From positions 5,324 through 21,716 of the forward strand of contig DQGF01000182.1 of assembly GCA_003525045.1 (NCBI GenBank): 16,393 nt of DNA, read 5' to 3'. The translations under genes and the position numbers were made by a program. This document shows, piece after piece, positions 6,605 to 13,177 of this stretch; positions within the stretch are counted from its first letter, which is position 1, and each line of letters starts with the position of its first letter. The notes beneath the pieces are model-generated. The model saw only the letters and a program-made list of their open reading frames with translations, searched no databases and had not been told where the DNA came from. This stretch comes from Pseudomonas sp. (GTDB lineage Bacteria; Pseudomonadota; Gammaproteobacteria; Pseudomonadales; Pseudomonadaceae).

Positions 6605-6775
6605 TCAGTTTCTGCCACCGGCCAGTAAACCACTTGGCTCAAGTTCTTTGCCGTGCGCGGCGGCAACTTCAAAAAAGCGGCGTTGATTGGCCGATATATT
6701 TCCGGCCAACCGACGCGCTTCGGCATGAAACTCTGCGATTTGTAGCAGTTTTGCCTTTCGTTTTTTTTGGCTCAT
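6605..6775 (-). CDS. Small basic protein of unknown function, 56 residues
   Basis: I do not recognise this protein. It starts at an ATG (6775) with a GAGGTG ribosome-binding site 5 nt upstream. The protein is basic at the N-terminus (MSQKKRKAKLLQIAEFHAEA), predicted helical through the middle (RRLAGNISANQRRFFEVAAA), and ends LEPSGLLAGGRN. The clean ribosome-binding site and the patterned helix suggest a real gene. It lies in exactly the same frame as the toxin-like ORF downstream: only one TGA (6605-6607) separates them, and the 29 codons between are open. It could be an independent partner (regulator or antitoxin) or the 5' part of an interrupted longer gene. An ATG at 6820 would add 15 residues but has no ribosome-binding site. 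Confidence 0.55.
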   Translation of the reverse strand: MSQKKRKAKLLQIAEFHAEARRLAGNISANQRRFFEVAAAHGKELEPSGLLAGGRN

Positions 6776-6982
6776 ACACACCTCGTGCGAGTGGTTTTTT
6801 CTTCTCATTGCTTGTGTCATCGAAGATCAAGGCGAAAAGCGTAAAGAACGGGTGCGTATTTATAAATCAGGCCATGGAGCTGCTTTTTGTAGGACCGTGC
6901 CTAGATCGATGAAGGACGCCGGACTCTGCAATCGACCTATGATGCGTACATTCCCGATCGAGCGTGGTTGAACGGCTAAAGG

Positions 6983-7510
6983 TCAAAGCGATTGCAACAT
7001 CCGCGAAGCTCGTTTCCACCATGGAGCACTGATTGCGCGTCGTGGTTGCTCTCCTTCAGAAAGTACGTACGGCACGTCTTGCAGCCGAATCCACGGCTGG
7101 TTGTTCCAGTGCAGCAAACTCAATGACATCTGTGGCCAATTCAACCGGCTTAGAATCGGGCGTTCGGTTGAGGCGGGTTGCTGGGCGTCTCTGAGGGCTG
7201 GTACTACTTCGTGGGTCAGCCATTCGCGCAGGCCTCGGTATTCGGGGCAGTAGCGATAGACCAGTAGCGCGTAAACGCCGGATTCGCTGATCAGCAGGGT
7301 ATTTTTGATGCTGCCGTGGATGAGCATTTGTGCGGTTTGGCGTTGGTCGGGGTCGAGTTTTCGGACGGTGCGCTCGTCGAGGAAGAGGCGGAGCAGTCGG
7401 CCGAGGTCGCGGGCGCTGAACCAGGGTTGGTTTTGCAGGAGGAGGGCGTGGAGGTGGAGTTTGTGGCGGGTGAAGACGTGGGGGATTAGATAAGCGTCAT
7501 CGCTATCCAT
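6983..7510 (-). CDS. BRO-N domain protein, phage-antirepressor-like
   Basis: The protein has 175 residues from the ATG at 7510, which has an AAAGGAG ribosome-binding site; a TTG one codon upstream is less likely. Residues ~12-108 form a Bro-N domain: PWFSARDLGRLL (29-40), a DERTVRKLDPDQ stretch (45-56), LLISESGVYALLVY (72-85) and LREWLTHEVVPALRD (94-108). Such proteins act in phages as antirepressors or DNA-binding regulators. No KilA-C or other C-terminal phage domain is present. Residues 130-150 instead resemble residues 20-40 (both contain NQPW, and D and L at the same spacing), as if a second partial copy. Its leader carries a C4-type antisense RNA complementary to its ribosome-binding site, so translation is probably held off. 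No phage structural or replication genes are nearby. Confidence 0.85.
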   Translation of the reverse strand: MDSDDAYLIPHVFTRHKLHLHALLLQNQPWFSARDLGRLLRLFLDERTVRKLDPDQRQTAQMLIHGSIKNTLLISESGVYALLVYRYCPEYRGLREWLTHEVVPALRDAQQPASTERPILSRLNWPQMSLSLLHWNNQPWIRLQDVPYVLSEGEQPRRAISAPWWKRASRMLQSL

Positions 7511-7519
7511 CAATACAGC

Positions 7520-7529
7520 TCCTTTTGCT
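7520..7529 (-). promoter_or_regulatory. Ribosome-binding-site target of the C4-type RNA
   Basis: On the minus strand AGCAAAAGGA includes the Shine-Dalgarno sequence of the BRO gene. It is exactly complementary over 10 nt to the C4 RNA segment encoded at 7596-7605. Pairing would block ribosome access to the ATG at 7510. Confidence 0.65.
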
Positions 7530-7544
7530 TGAAAGGGCTGCTAG

Positions 7545-7564
7545 CAATCGTCGCCAAACGATTG
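7545..7564 (-). promoter_or_regulatory. Leader hairpin with loop complementary to the C4-type RNA
   Basis: A perfect 7-bp stem (CAATCGT / ACGATTG) presents a TTGGCG loop on the minus-strand transcript. TTGGCGA (7551-7557) is complementary to TCGCCAA in the C4 RNA (7584-7590). This gives a second contact site between the C4-type RNA and the BRO leader, beside the ribosome-binding-site contact. Confidence 0.6.
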
Positions 7565-7566
7565 GG

Positions 7567-7643
7567 TGGCAGCTGTACGCGGGTTGGCGAACCGGAGCAA
7601 AAGGAACCCGGCAGACCCGAAGGTCTCCCACGCACAACCGCCA
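7567..7643 (-). ncRNA. C4-type antisense RNA upstream of the antirepressor-like gene
   Basis: On the minus strand the core is closed by a 10-bp stem with two G-U pairs (TGGCGGTTGT at the 5' side, ACAGCTGCCA at the 3' side). Inside are a hairpin AGACC-TTCG-GGTCT and a second stem CGGGTT / AACCCG. That second stem's loop carries TCCTTTTGCT and TCGCCAA. These match, respectively, the complement of the BRO ribosome-binding site and of a leader hairpin loop. The fold, the sequence style and the position directly upstream of an antirepressor-like gene fit the C4 antisense RNA class known from phages P1 and P7, where C4 and ant share a transcript and C4 blocks ant translation. The ends are approximate, set by the closing stem. 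Confidence 0.75.
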
Positions 7644-7672
7644 TGACTCGAGTCGATGGTCGTCGTGCGCCT

Positions 7673-7740
7673 TAAGCTTCCAGGTCGCCAAACCCAGTGC
7701 TGAACATTCAGCATTGGGTGAGCTTAGGAACCTGGGCTTT
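7673..7740. promoter_or_regulatory. Nested inverted repeats upstream of the C4-type RNA
   Basis: At the centre is a perfect palindrome TGCTGAACATTCAGCA (7698-7713). It extends to 7693-7718 with one mismatched pair. It is flanked by an outer inverted repeat CCAGGT (7680-7685) / ACCTGG (7730-7735). It lies about 50 bp upstream of the C4 core, where the promoter of the C4-BRO transcript should be. This may be an operator, a structured RNA leader or a decayed repeat. I saw no clear -35/-10 pair. Confidence 0.45.
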
Positions 7741-7812
7741 GCGGCGCAATCGGACGGCGGTGGTGATCTTTGTAGGACGTTGCTGAGATGTTTGCGGGGC
7801 TTAAGATCAAAA

Positions 7813-7842
7813 GATCGCAGCCTTCGGCAGCTCCTACAGGGG
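7813..7842 (+). repeat. REP-like element of a different family
   Basis: GATCGCAGCCTTCGGCAGCT followed by CCTACAGG is a commonly seen Pseudomonas REP type, distinct from the TTCGCGAGCAGG type. It is a single copy in this window, with a short GCAGCC/GGCAGCT arm structure. Confidence 0.65.
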
Positions 7843-7885
7843 TGGTCGAGCCAGTGTGGGGTGGCTGGAAGACCGAGGCGACCCT

Positions 7886-7915
7886 ATTCGCGAGCAGGCT
7901 CGCTCCCACAGGGGG
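7886..7915 (+). repeat. REP element downstream of ubiK
   Basis: The core TTCGCGAGCAGGCTCGCTCC, followed by CACAGG, is a near-perfect REP. It lies 20 bp beyond the ubiK stop codon. It has no inverted partner of the same family nearby, so it is a singlet. Confidence 0.8.
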
Positions 7916-7934
7916 CCGCATTTCAATTCAGGGG

Positions 7935-8195
7935 TTATTCGGCGGGCGGGTTGAGCTTGGCTTCCAGCTCGGCCACTTTCGCTTCAAGACTCTCCAGTCT
8001 TGCCCGGGTTCGCGCCAGTACGACCATCTGGCTATCGAATTCTTCCCGGCTCACCAGGTCCAGCTTGCTGAAGCCGCTCTGCAACAGAGCCTTGAATTGG
8101 CTTTCGATTTCGCTTTTCGGCAGTGGGTTGTCGCCGCTGAAGAGGCGGGAGGCGGTGCCGCTCAGGGCGTCGAGGAAGTCTTTGGGCGCGAGCAT
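7935..8195 (-). CDS. ubiK: UbiK (YqiC/BMFP family) ubiquinone biosynthesis accessory factor
   Basis: The 86-residue protein matches the UbiK/YqiC family. It has a short N-terminal amphipathic region (MLAPKDFLDALSGTASRLFS), a conserved middle with IESQFKALLQSGFSKLDLVS (30-49) and REEFDSQMVVLARTRARLES, and a C-terminal coiled coil (roughly 50-82) rich in L and E. UbiK forms homotrimers and assists the soluble Ubi complex in aerobic ubiquinone biosynthesis. The ATG at 8195 has an AGGA ribosome-binding site. The gene is divergent from glnK. A possible promoter (TTGACT at 8245-8250, TACACT at 8224-8229, both on the minus strand) has a short 15-bp spacer and is uncertain. Confidence 0.92.
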   Translation of the reverse strand: MLAPKDFLDALSGTASRLFSGDNPLPKSEIESQFKALLQSGFSKLDLVSREEFDSQMVVLARTRARLESLEAKVAELEAKLNPPAE

Positions 8196-8265
8196 GGGAA
8201 AGGTCCTGGAAACAATGGCGAGCAGTGTATCACGCAGTGTCTATAGTCAATCCCGACCGCAGGGA

Positions 8266-8282
8266 TGCACGCTTTTCGCGCA
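8266..8282. promoter_or_regulatory. NtrC-type binding site, distal
   Basis: TGCACGCTTTTCGCGCA fits the NtrC dyad TGCAC-N7-GTGCA with one mismatch in the right arm. It lies 33 bp (about three helical turns) from a second dyad at 8299-8315, the usual enhancer arrangement. Confidence 0.65.
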
Positions 8283-8298
8283 TGCGGACGGACGGTGG

Positions 8299-8315
8299 CG
8301 CACTGTTGTTGTGCG
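8299..8315. promoter_or_regulatory. NtrC-type binding site, proximal
   Basis: CGCACTGTTGTTGTGCG is a CGCAC-N7-GTGCG dyad, one base per arm from the NtrC consensus. It is centred about 83 bp upstream of the start of the sigma-54 promoter. With the site at 8266-8282 it forms a likely NtrC enhancer for glnK-amtB. Confidence 0.65.
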
Positions 8316-8389
8316 TATCCGTCCTGCCATTCAAGCGAAGGGGCTCATGGCAGCGACCAAGGCATTGAATTCAGCGGGTTTCGGCGAGA

Positions 8390-8405
8390 TGGCAAGCTTT
8401 CTGCT
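8390..8405 (+). promoter_or_regulatory. Sigma-54 (RpoN) promoter of glnK-amtB
   Basis: TGGCAAGCTTTCTGCT has GG and GC elements 10 bp apart and matches the -24/-12 consensus TGGCACG-N4-TTGCW at nearly all conserved positions. Transcription would begin near 8417, giving a ~190-nt leader before glnK. The NtrC dyads upstream support nitrogen-limitation control. Confidence 0.75.
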
Positions 8406-8444
8406 TAGTCCATAGTGACCCATGCACTGATGCAGTCGCTGTGA

Positions 8445-8948
<504 letters not shown>

Positions 8949-8983
8949 GCCGCCACAAACCCAACGCCCCAGGAGAAAACAAT

Positions 8984-10321
8984 ATGACTCTGCGTAAATT
9001 CGCAGGGCTAGGAGCCCTGTTGTCCCTCGTAATGCCCAGCCTGGCTATGGCGGCAGACGAAGTGGCGGCCCCAGTCCTCAATTCGGGTGACACTGCCTGG
9101 ATGCTAACCTCGACAGCCCTCGTGCTGTTCATGACCATTCCCGGCCTCGCGCTGTTCTACGGCGGCATGGTTCGGTCGAAAAACATTCTTTCCGTGATGA
9201 TGCAGTGCTTCGCCATTACCGGTCTGATCAGCATTCTGTGGGTCATTTATGGCTACAGCATCGCGTTCGACACCACCGGCATGGAGCAGGGCGTCGTCAA
9301 CTTCAACTCATTCTTCGGCGGCATGGGCAAGGCATTCCTTGCCGGTGTCACGCCATCGAGCCTGACCGGTCCTGCGGCGCTGTTCCCTGAGGCGGTGTTC
9401 ATCACCTTCCAGATGACCTTCGCCATCATCACCCCGGCGCTGATCGTCGGTGCCTTCGCCGAGCGGATGAAGTTCTCCGCCATGCTGGTCTTCACGGGCA
9501 TCTGGTTCACTCTGGTGTATGCACCGATCGCGCACATGGTCTGGTCCGGTAACGGCGGCCTGCTGTGGGACTGGGGCGTGCTCGACTTCGCGGGCGGCAC
9601 CGTGGTGCACATCAATGCCGGTGTGGCCGGTCTGATCTGCTGCCTGGTTCTGGGCAAGCGCAAAGGCTTTCCGACCACCCCGATGGCGCCGCATAACCTG
9701 GGCTACACGCTGATGGGCGCCGCGATGCTGTGGGTCGGCTGGTTCGGTTTCAACGCCGGTTCCGCTGCGGCGGCCAACGGCACTGCCGGCATGGCGATGC
9801 TGGTCACCCAGATCGCTACCGCCGCTGCTGCACTGGGCTGGATGTTCGCCGAGTGGGTCACCCACGGCAAACCAAGCGCACTGGGTATCGCCTCGGGTGT
9901 GGTAGCGGGTCTCGTCGCCATTACGCCGGCCGCAGGCACCGTGGGCCCGATGGGCGCGCTGGTGATCGGTCTGGCAGCGGGCGTGGTGTGCTTCTTCTGC
10001 GCCACCACCCTGAAGCGCAAACTCGGCTATGACGATTCCCTGGACGCCTTCGGTGTGCACGGTATCGGCGGTATCCTCGGCGCGATCCTGACCGGTGTGT
10101 TCGCTGCACCGTCGCTGGGTGGCTTCGGCGCCGTCACCGACATTGCCGCACAAGTCTGGATCCAGTGCAAAGGCGTGGGCTTCACGGTGATCTACACCGC
10201 AATCGTCACTTTCATCATTCTCAAGGTCCTGGACGCCGTCATGGGGCTGCGTATCACCGAAGAAGAAGAGGCTGTCGGCATCGACCTGGCACTTCACAAC
10301 GAGCGCGGCTACAACTTGTAA
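8984..10321 (+). CDS. amtB: Ammonium transporter AmtB
   Basis: The 445-residue precursor has a signal peptide ending AMA at residue 23 and then the eleven-helix Amt fold. Visible motifs are ALFYGGMVRSKN (56-67), the pore segment WDWGVLDFAGGTVVHINAG with D201 and His209, and the second pore histidine His359 in AFGVHGIGG. These twin histidines line the ammonium conduction pathway. The C-terminal tail (ITEEEEAVGIDLALHNERGY) is the conserved GlnK-interacting segment. The ATG has an AGGAG ribosome-binding site 9 nt upstream. It is cotranscribed with glnK and ends at the terminator at 10333-10364, so the two form a closed nitrogen-regulated unit. Confidence 0.97.
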   Translation: MTLRKFAGLGALLSLVMPSLAMAADEVAAPVLNSGDTAWMLTSTALVLFMTIPGLALFYGGMVRSKNILSVMMQCFAITGLISILWVIYGYSIAFDTTGMEQGVVNFNSFFGGMGKAFLAGVTPSSLTGPAALFPEAVFITFQMTFAIITPALIVGAFAERMKFSAMLVFTGIWFTLVYAPIAHMVWSGNGGLLWDWGVLDFAGGTVVHINAGVAGLICCLVLGKRKGFPTTPMAPHNLGYTLMGAAMLWVGWFGFNAGSAAAANGTAGMAMLVTQIATAAAALGWMFAEWVTHGKPSALGIASGVVAGLVAITPAAGTVGPMGALVIGLAAGVVCFFCATTLKRKLGYDDSLDAFGVHGIGGILGAILTGVFAAPSLGGFGAVTDIAAQVWIQCKGVGFTVIYTAIVTFIILKVLDAVMGLRITEEEEAVGIDLALHNERGYNL

Positions 10322-10332
10322 GAACGCGCATA

Positions 10333-10364
10333 AAAATTTGCCCGGCTTGCCGGGCATTTTTTTT
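10333..10364 (+). terminator. Rho-independent terminator of glnK-amtB
   Basis: GCCCGG and CCGGGC pair around a CTTG loop, extended by A-T pairs, then eight T residues. It lies 18 nt after the amtB stop codon. The A-run on the left allows some activity in the other direction. Confidence 0.9.
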
Positions 10365-10504
10365 GTCTGGAGTTTGCCAGTGAAGGAACTGCTGAAAGGT
10401 TTTTTCGTACACATTCAGTGGCGTTTGCGCAGGGTGTTTTTGTACGGCCAATGGCTTACATGATTGAAGGAATATTAGGGCCTTTGTTTTTTCCCAGAGC
10501 GCGC

Positions 10505-10510
10505 TAGAAT
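10505..10510 (+). promoter_or_regulatory. Probable -10 element of yjbQ
   Basis: TAGAAT within GCGCTAGAATGCGCC is a common Pseudomonas -10 context. It would place the start of transcription about 20 nt before the yjbQ ATG. The -35 (around TTTGTT, in a T-rich stretch) is weak. Confidence 0.45.
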
Positions 10511-10535
10511 GCGCCCCGAACGTGCGGAGAACTGT

Positions 10536-10961
10536 ATGTGGCAACAGACTCTGATTACCCTGCGGGCGAGGCCCCGGGGCTTTCATCTGGTAACGGACGA
10601 GTTACTCGCCGGCCTGCCTGAAATCAAGGCATGTCGGGTCGGTCTGTTGCATTTGTGGCTGCAGCATACCTCGGCTTCGTTGACTATCAACGAGAACGCC
10701 GATCCGGCGGTCCGTCGCGACTTCGAACGATTTTTCAATCGTCTGATCCCACAAGGAACGGACGGCTATGAGCATAACGACGAAGGCTTGGACGACCTCC
10801 CGGCGCACTTCAAGGCCAGCGTGCTTGGCTGTCAGCTCAGTTTGCCGATATCGGCGGGCCGACTGGCGCTGGGGACCTGGCAAGGCGTTTATCTGGGCGA
10901 GCACCGTGATCATGGCGGTGCCCGTAAAGTCCTCGCCACCGTGCATGGTGAAGGGGCATAA
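10536..10961 (+). CDS. yjbQ: YjbQ family secondary thiamine-phosphate synthase (UPF0047)
   Basis: The 141-residue protein is the usual length and carries the family signature throughout: [18 protein letters not shown] (40-57), a [16 protein letters not shown] stretch (78-93) with H80, E83, D87 and H91, and [14 protein letters not shown] (112-125). Members of this family can show weak thiamine-phosphate synthase activity in E. coli, but their physiological role is unclear. The chosen ATG (10536) has a GGAGA ribosome-binding site; an earlier in-frame ATG at 10509 overlaps the -10 element. It is a single-gene unit with a terminator-like hairpin just after the stop codon. Confidence 0.9.
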   Translation: MWQQTLITLRARPRGFHLVTDELLAGLPEIKACRVGLLHLWLQHTSASLTINENADPAVRRDFERFFNRLIPQGTDGYEHNDEGLDDLPAHFKASVLGCQLSLPISAGRLALGTWQGVYLGEHRDHGGARKVLATVHGEGA

Positions 10962-10994
10962 GCCGTTGGTCACCAACGGCGGTTGAATTTTTTT
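10962..10994 (+). terminator. Terminator-like hairpin after yjbQ
   Basis: GCCGTTGG and CCAACGGC form a perfect 8-bp stem around TCA, beginning directly after the yjbQ stop codon. The T-run starts 7 nt after the stem, farther than ideal, so efficiency is uncertain. Confidence 0.6.
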
Positions 10995-11004
10995 CCGGCA
11001 GCCG

Positions 11005-11032
11005 TCGACAGACGGCGAAGCTGGGCTATAAC
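11005..11032 (+). promoter_or_regulatory. Sigma-70 type promoter of sutA
   Basis: TCGACA and TATAAC are separated by 16 bp, about 33 bp upstream of the sutA ATG. Each hexamer is one base from consensus. Confidence 0.55.
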
Positions 11033-11064
11033 TAATCTGCTTTTCGCAAGTCATGAGGTAGAAC

Positions 11065-11388
11065 ATGAGCGACGATGATCTGGAAAACGACGACCTCGAA
11101 GTAGGCGACGACGACGAAACCGAAGAAGGCCTTGAAGCGGCGGCAGAAGACGTCGCTGAAGACGACGGCGGTGATACACCCGTTCCGACTGCCAAAGGCA
11201 AGGCCAAGGCTGCGGTATCGGTCGATGAGCTGCCGAGTGTCGAAGCCAAGAACAAGGAACGCGACGCCCTGGCCAAGGCCATGGAAGAGTTTCTTGCGCG
11301 GGGCGGCAAGGTGCAGGAAGTGGAGGCCAATGTGGTCGCCGATCCTCCCAAGAAGCCTGACAACAAGTATGGCAGCCGGCCTATCTGA
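11065..11388 (+). CDS. sutA: SutA, RNA polymerase-associated growth-transition regulator
   Basis: The 107-residue protein matches SutA of Pseudomonas. It has a long acidic disordered N-terminus (roughly residues 1-40, mostly D and E), a helical middle with AKNKERDALAKAMEEFLARG (61-80), and a C-terminal tail ending DNKYGSRPI. SutA binds RNA polymerase and supports transcription of housekeeping genes such as rRNA operons during slow growth. The ATG has a GAGGT ribosome-binding site, and a promoter is visible at 11005-11032. It is monocistronic, followed by a strong terminator and a REP pair. The highly acidic composition is normal for this family. Confidence 0.92.
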   Translation: MSDDDLENDDLEVGDDDETEEGLEAAAEDVAEDDGGDTPVPTAKGKAKAAVSVDELPSVEAKNKERDALAKAMEEFLARGGKVQEVEANVVADPPKKPDNKYGSRPI

Positions 11389-11407
11389 GCCTCTGCCCAT
11401 GCTTGCT

Positions 11408-11438
11408 GAAAAAGCCCGCCGTCGCTGCGGGCTTTTTC
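11408..11438 (+). terminator. Rho-independent terminator of sutA
   Basis: GCCCGC and GCGGGC form the stem, flanked by A5 before and T5 after, about 20 nt past the stop codon. The symmetry suggests it can also stop transcripts coming from the right-hand gene cluster. Confidence 0.85.
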
Positions 11439-11463
11439 ATGGGTGAGGATAAAAGGCCGAAAA

Positions 11464-11494
11464 GCTTCGCGGGCAAGCCTCGCTCCTACAGGGG
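11464..11494 (+). repeat. REP element, left arm of a REP pair
   Basis: Core CTTCGCGGGCAAGCCTCGCT followed by CCTACAGGGG. It pairs with the inverse copy at 11530-11562, separated by 35 nt, forming a REPIN between sutA and yigB. Confidence 0.85.
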
Positions 11495-11529
11495 TTTGCG
11501 TTGTGCGCGATATTCGCGAACGACACAAA

Positions 11530-11562
11530 TCCCTGTAGGAGCGAGGCTTGCCCGCGAAGGCG
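11530..11562 (-). repeat. REP element, right arm of a REP pair
   Basis: The inverse of 11464-11494 (CCCTGTAGGAGCGAGGCTTG followed by CCCGCGAAGG on the plus strand). The two arms are near-identical, suggesting a recently active REPIN. It lies 12 nt from the yigB stop codon. Confidence 0.85.
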
Positions 11563-11574
11563 AACTCGAAGGCG

Positions 11575-12279
11575 CTACGAAACTGTATTCCAACGCGCCA
11601 ACAACGCTGGCAATTCGGTCAGGCTACGAATCTCGGCATCCGGCGCTTTATCCGCTTCCCACACCTTGCCCGCCGGGTTGAACCAGATCGCCCGCAACCC
11701 TGCCTGCTGCGCTCCGGTAATGTCATCACCCGGATGATCGCCGATATGCACCGCCGTCTGCGCCGTTGCCCCGCCCCGCTGCAACGCCTCATGAAACAGT
11801 CGCGCATCGGGTTTGGCGATGCCGATGTCTTCGGCGCACAGAGCAAACTTGAAGTAATCCGCCAGCCCTAATCGGCGCACATCGGCGTTGCCATTGGTAA
11901 CCACGCCCAAGGCGTAGTGCTTGGCCAAAGTCTCCAGCGTCGGTTCGACTTCAGGGAAAACTTCGATCTGATGCCGCGCATGCAAAAACACTTCAAAGCT
12001 CTTGTCGGCCAGGTCCGAAGCCTGACCATGGTCGTAACCGGCCTCTTCCAGCGCATGAAACAGCACCCGCCGACGCAGGGCGCTGATGCGGTGCTTGAGG
12101 CTCGGCTCGCTGCTCAGAATCCGTTCGCGAATTGCCCACAAATGCTCCACCGGCACCGCGCCCAGATTTGGTGCGTGTTCGGTCAGCCATTCCCGCAATA
12201 TGGCTTCGGCGCTGACGATCACCGGGGCGGTGTCCCACAGGGTGTCGTCGAGGTCGAAGGTGATCAATTTGATGGTCAT
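11575..12279 (-). CDS. yigB: HAD-family phosphatase, YigB-like
   Basis: The 234-residue protein is a HAD subfamily IA hydrolase. Motif I is FDLDDTLWD (8-16) with nucleophile D9 and acid/base D11. Motif II is VVTNGN, motif III lysine is in IAKPD, and motif IV is [12 protein letters not shown]. The YigB group dephosphorylates FMN and the riboflavin pathway intermediate 5-amino-6-(5-phosphoribitylamino)uracil in E. coli. Position after xerC is conserved with enterobacteria and supports the name. Its ATG overlaps the xerC stop codon by ATGA, indicating translational coupling. Confidence 0.9.
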   Translation of the reverse strand: MTIKLITFDLDDTLWDTAPVIVSAEAILREWLTEHAPNLGAVPVEHLWAIRERILSSEPSLKHRISALRRRVLFHALEEAGYDHGQASDLADKSFEVFLHARHQIEVFPEVEPTLETLAKHYALGVVTNGNADVRRLGLADYFKFALCAEDIGIAKPDARLFHEALQRGGATAQTAVHIGDHPGDDITGAQQAGLRAIWFNPAGKVWEADKAPDAEIRSLTELPALLARWNTVS

Positions 12280-13175
12280 GAATCATCGCCTTTAATGCGT
12301 TTGGCCCGTGGATGGGCGCTGTCGTAGACCGTCGCCAGGTGCTGAAAGTCCAGGTGGGTGTAGATCTGGGTGGTCTTGATGTCCGAGTGGCCGAGCAGTT
12401 CCTGTACGGCGCGCAAGTCCTGCGACGATTCGAGCAAGTGACTGGCGAAAGAGTGCCGCAACATGTGCGGATGCAGGTTCTGTCCCAGCTCGCGCTCGCC
12501 AGCGGCCTTGACCCGCACCTGAATCGCCCGAGGGCCGAGGCGGCGGCCTTGCTGGCTGACAAACACCGCGTCGTCCGCCGGATGGGTCATTGCCCGCAAT
12601 GGCAGCCATTGTTCCAGCGCTTCGCGCGCTTTCTTGCCGACGGGCAATAGCCGCGTCTTGCTGCCCTTGCCGAGCACCTGGACCATTCCATCGGCCATAT
12701 CCAGCTGATCCAGGTTGAGCCCGGTCAGCTCCGAAAGACGCAATCCCGAGGAATAGAACAACTCCAGAATCGCCTGGTCCCGGCGCGCCAGAAAGTCATC
12801 TTCCACCGCGCCTTCAAGCAATTGCAGCGCGCGGTCGGTGTCCAGGGTTTTCGGCAGACGGCGTTCGCCCTTGGGCGGAGCCAGACCGTTGGCGGGGTCG
12901 TGGTCGCAGAGACCTTCGCGGTTCAGATAATGATAGAGCCCGCGTACTGCCGACAGCAGCCGCGCCAGGCTGCGCGATGATTGGCCTTGTGCGTGCAGGC
13001 GCGCGATCAGGCTACGCAGGCGCTGGATGTCCAGGGCAGCCCAACTGTCGATATTCTGTTTGACGCACCAGCCCAGCACTTTATCGAGGTCGCGGCGGTA
13101 GGCGTACAGGGTATGAGGCGACACCTGTCGCTCACTGCGCAGGTGTTCGCAGTAAGCGTCCAGTTGCCGTTCCAC
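12276..13175 (-). CDS. xerC: Site-specific tyrosine recombinase XerC
   Basis: The 299-residue protein has the SAM-like N-terminal core-binding domain (1-95) and the C-terminal catalytic domain with the full set of active-site residues: R146 (SSGLRLSEL), K170 (GKGSK), H237 and R240 (HPHMLRHSF), H263 (LGHSD) and nucleophile Y272 (TQIYTH). With XerD it resolves chromosome dimers at dif. It begins with GTG at 13175, only 2 nt after the DUF484 stop codon, suggesting translational coupling; no ATG fits. The gene order dapF-DUF484-xerC-yigB is the same as in E. coli. Confidence 0.96.
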   Translation of the reverse strand: MERQLDAYCEHLRSERQVSPHTLYAYRRDLDKVLGWCVKQNIDSWAALDIQRLRSLIARLHAQGQSSRSLARLLSAVRGLYHYLNREGLCDHDPANGLAPPKGERRLPKTLDTDRALQLLEGAVEDDFLARRDQAILELFYSSGLRLSELTGLNLDQLDMADGMVQVLGKGSKTRLLPVGKKAREALEQWLPLRAMTHPADDAVFVSQQGRRLGPRAIQVRVKAAGERELGQNLHPHMLRHSFASHLLESSQDLRAVQELLGHSDIKTTQIYTHLDFQHLATVYDSAHPRAKRIKGDDS

Positions 13176-13177
13176 AA

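Noticed and set aside
6529..6912. 127-codon plus-strand ORF across the small basic ORF
   Set aside because: Its composition is irregular and it overlaps a better-supported minus-strand gene with a proper ribosome-binding site.
9308..10414. 368-codon minus-strand frame opposite amtB
   Set aside because: It runs antisense through the terminator and the highly conserved amtB, and its translation is low-complexity H/D/R-rich, typical of an antisense GC artefact.
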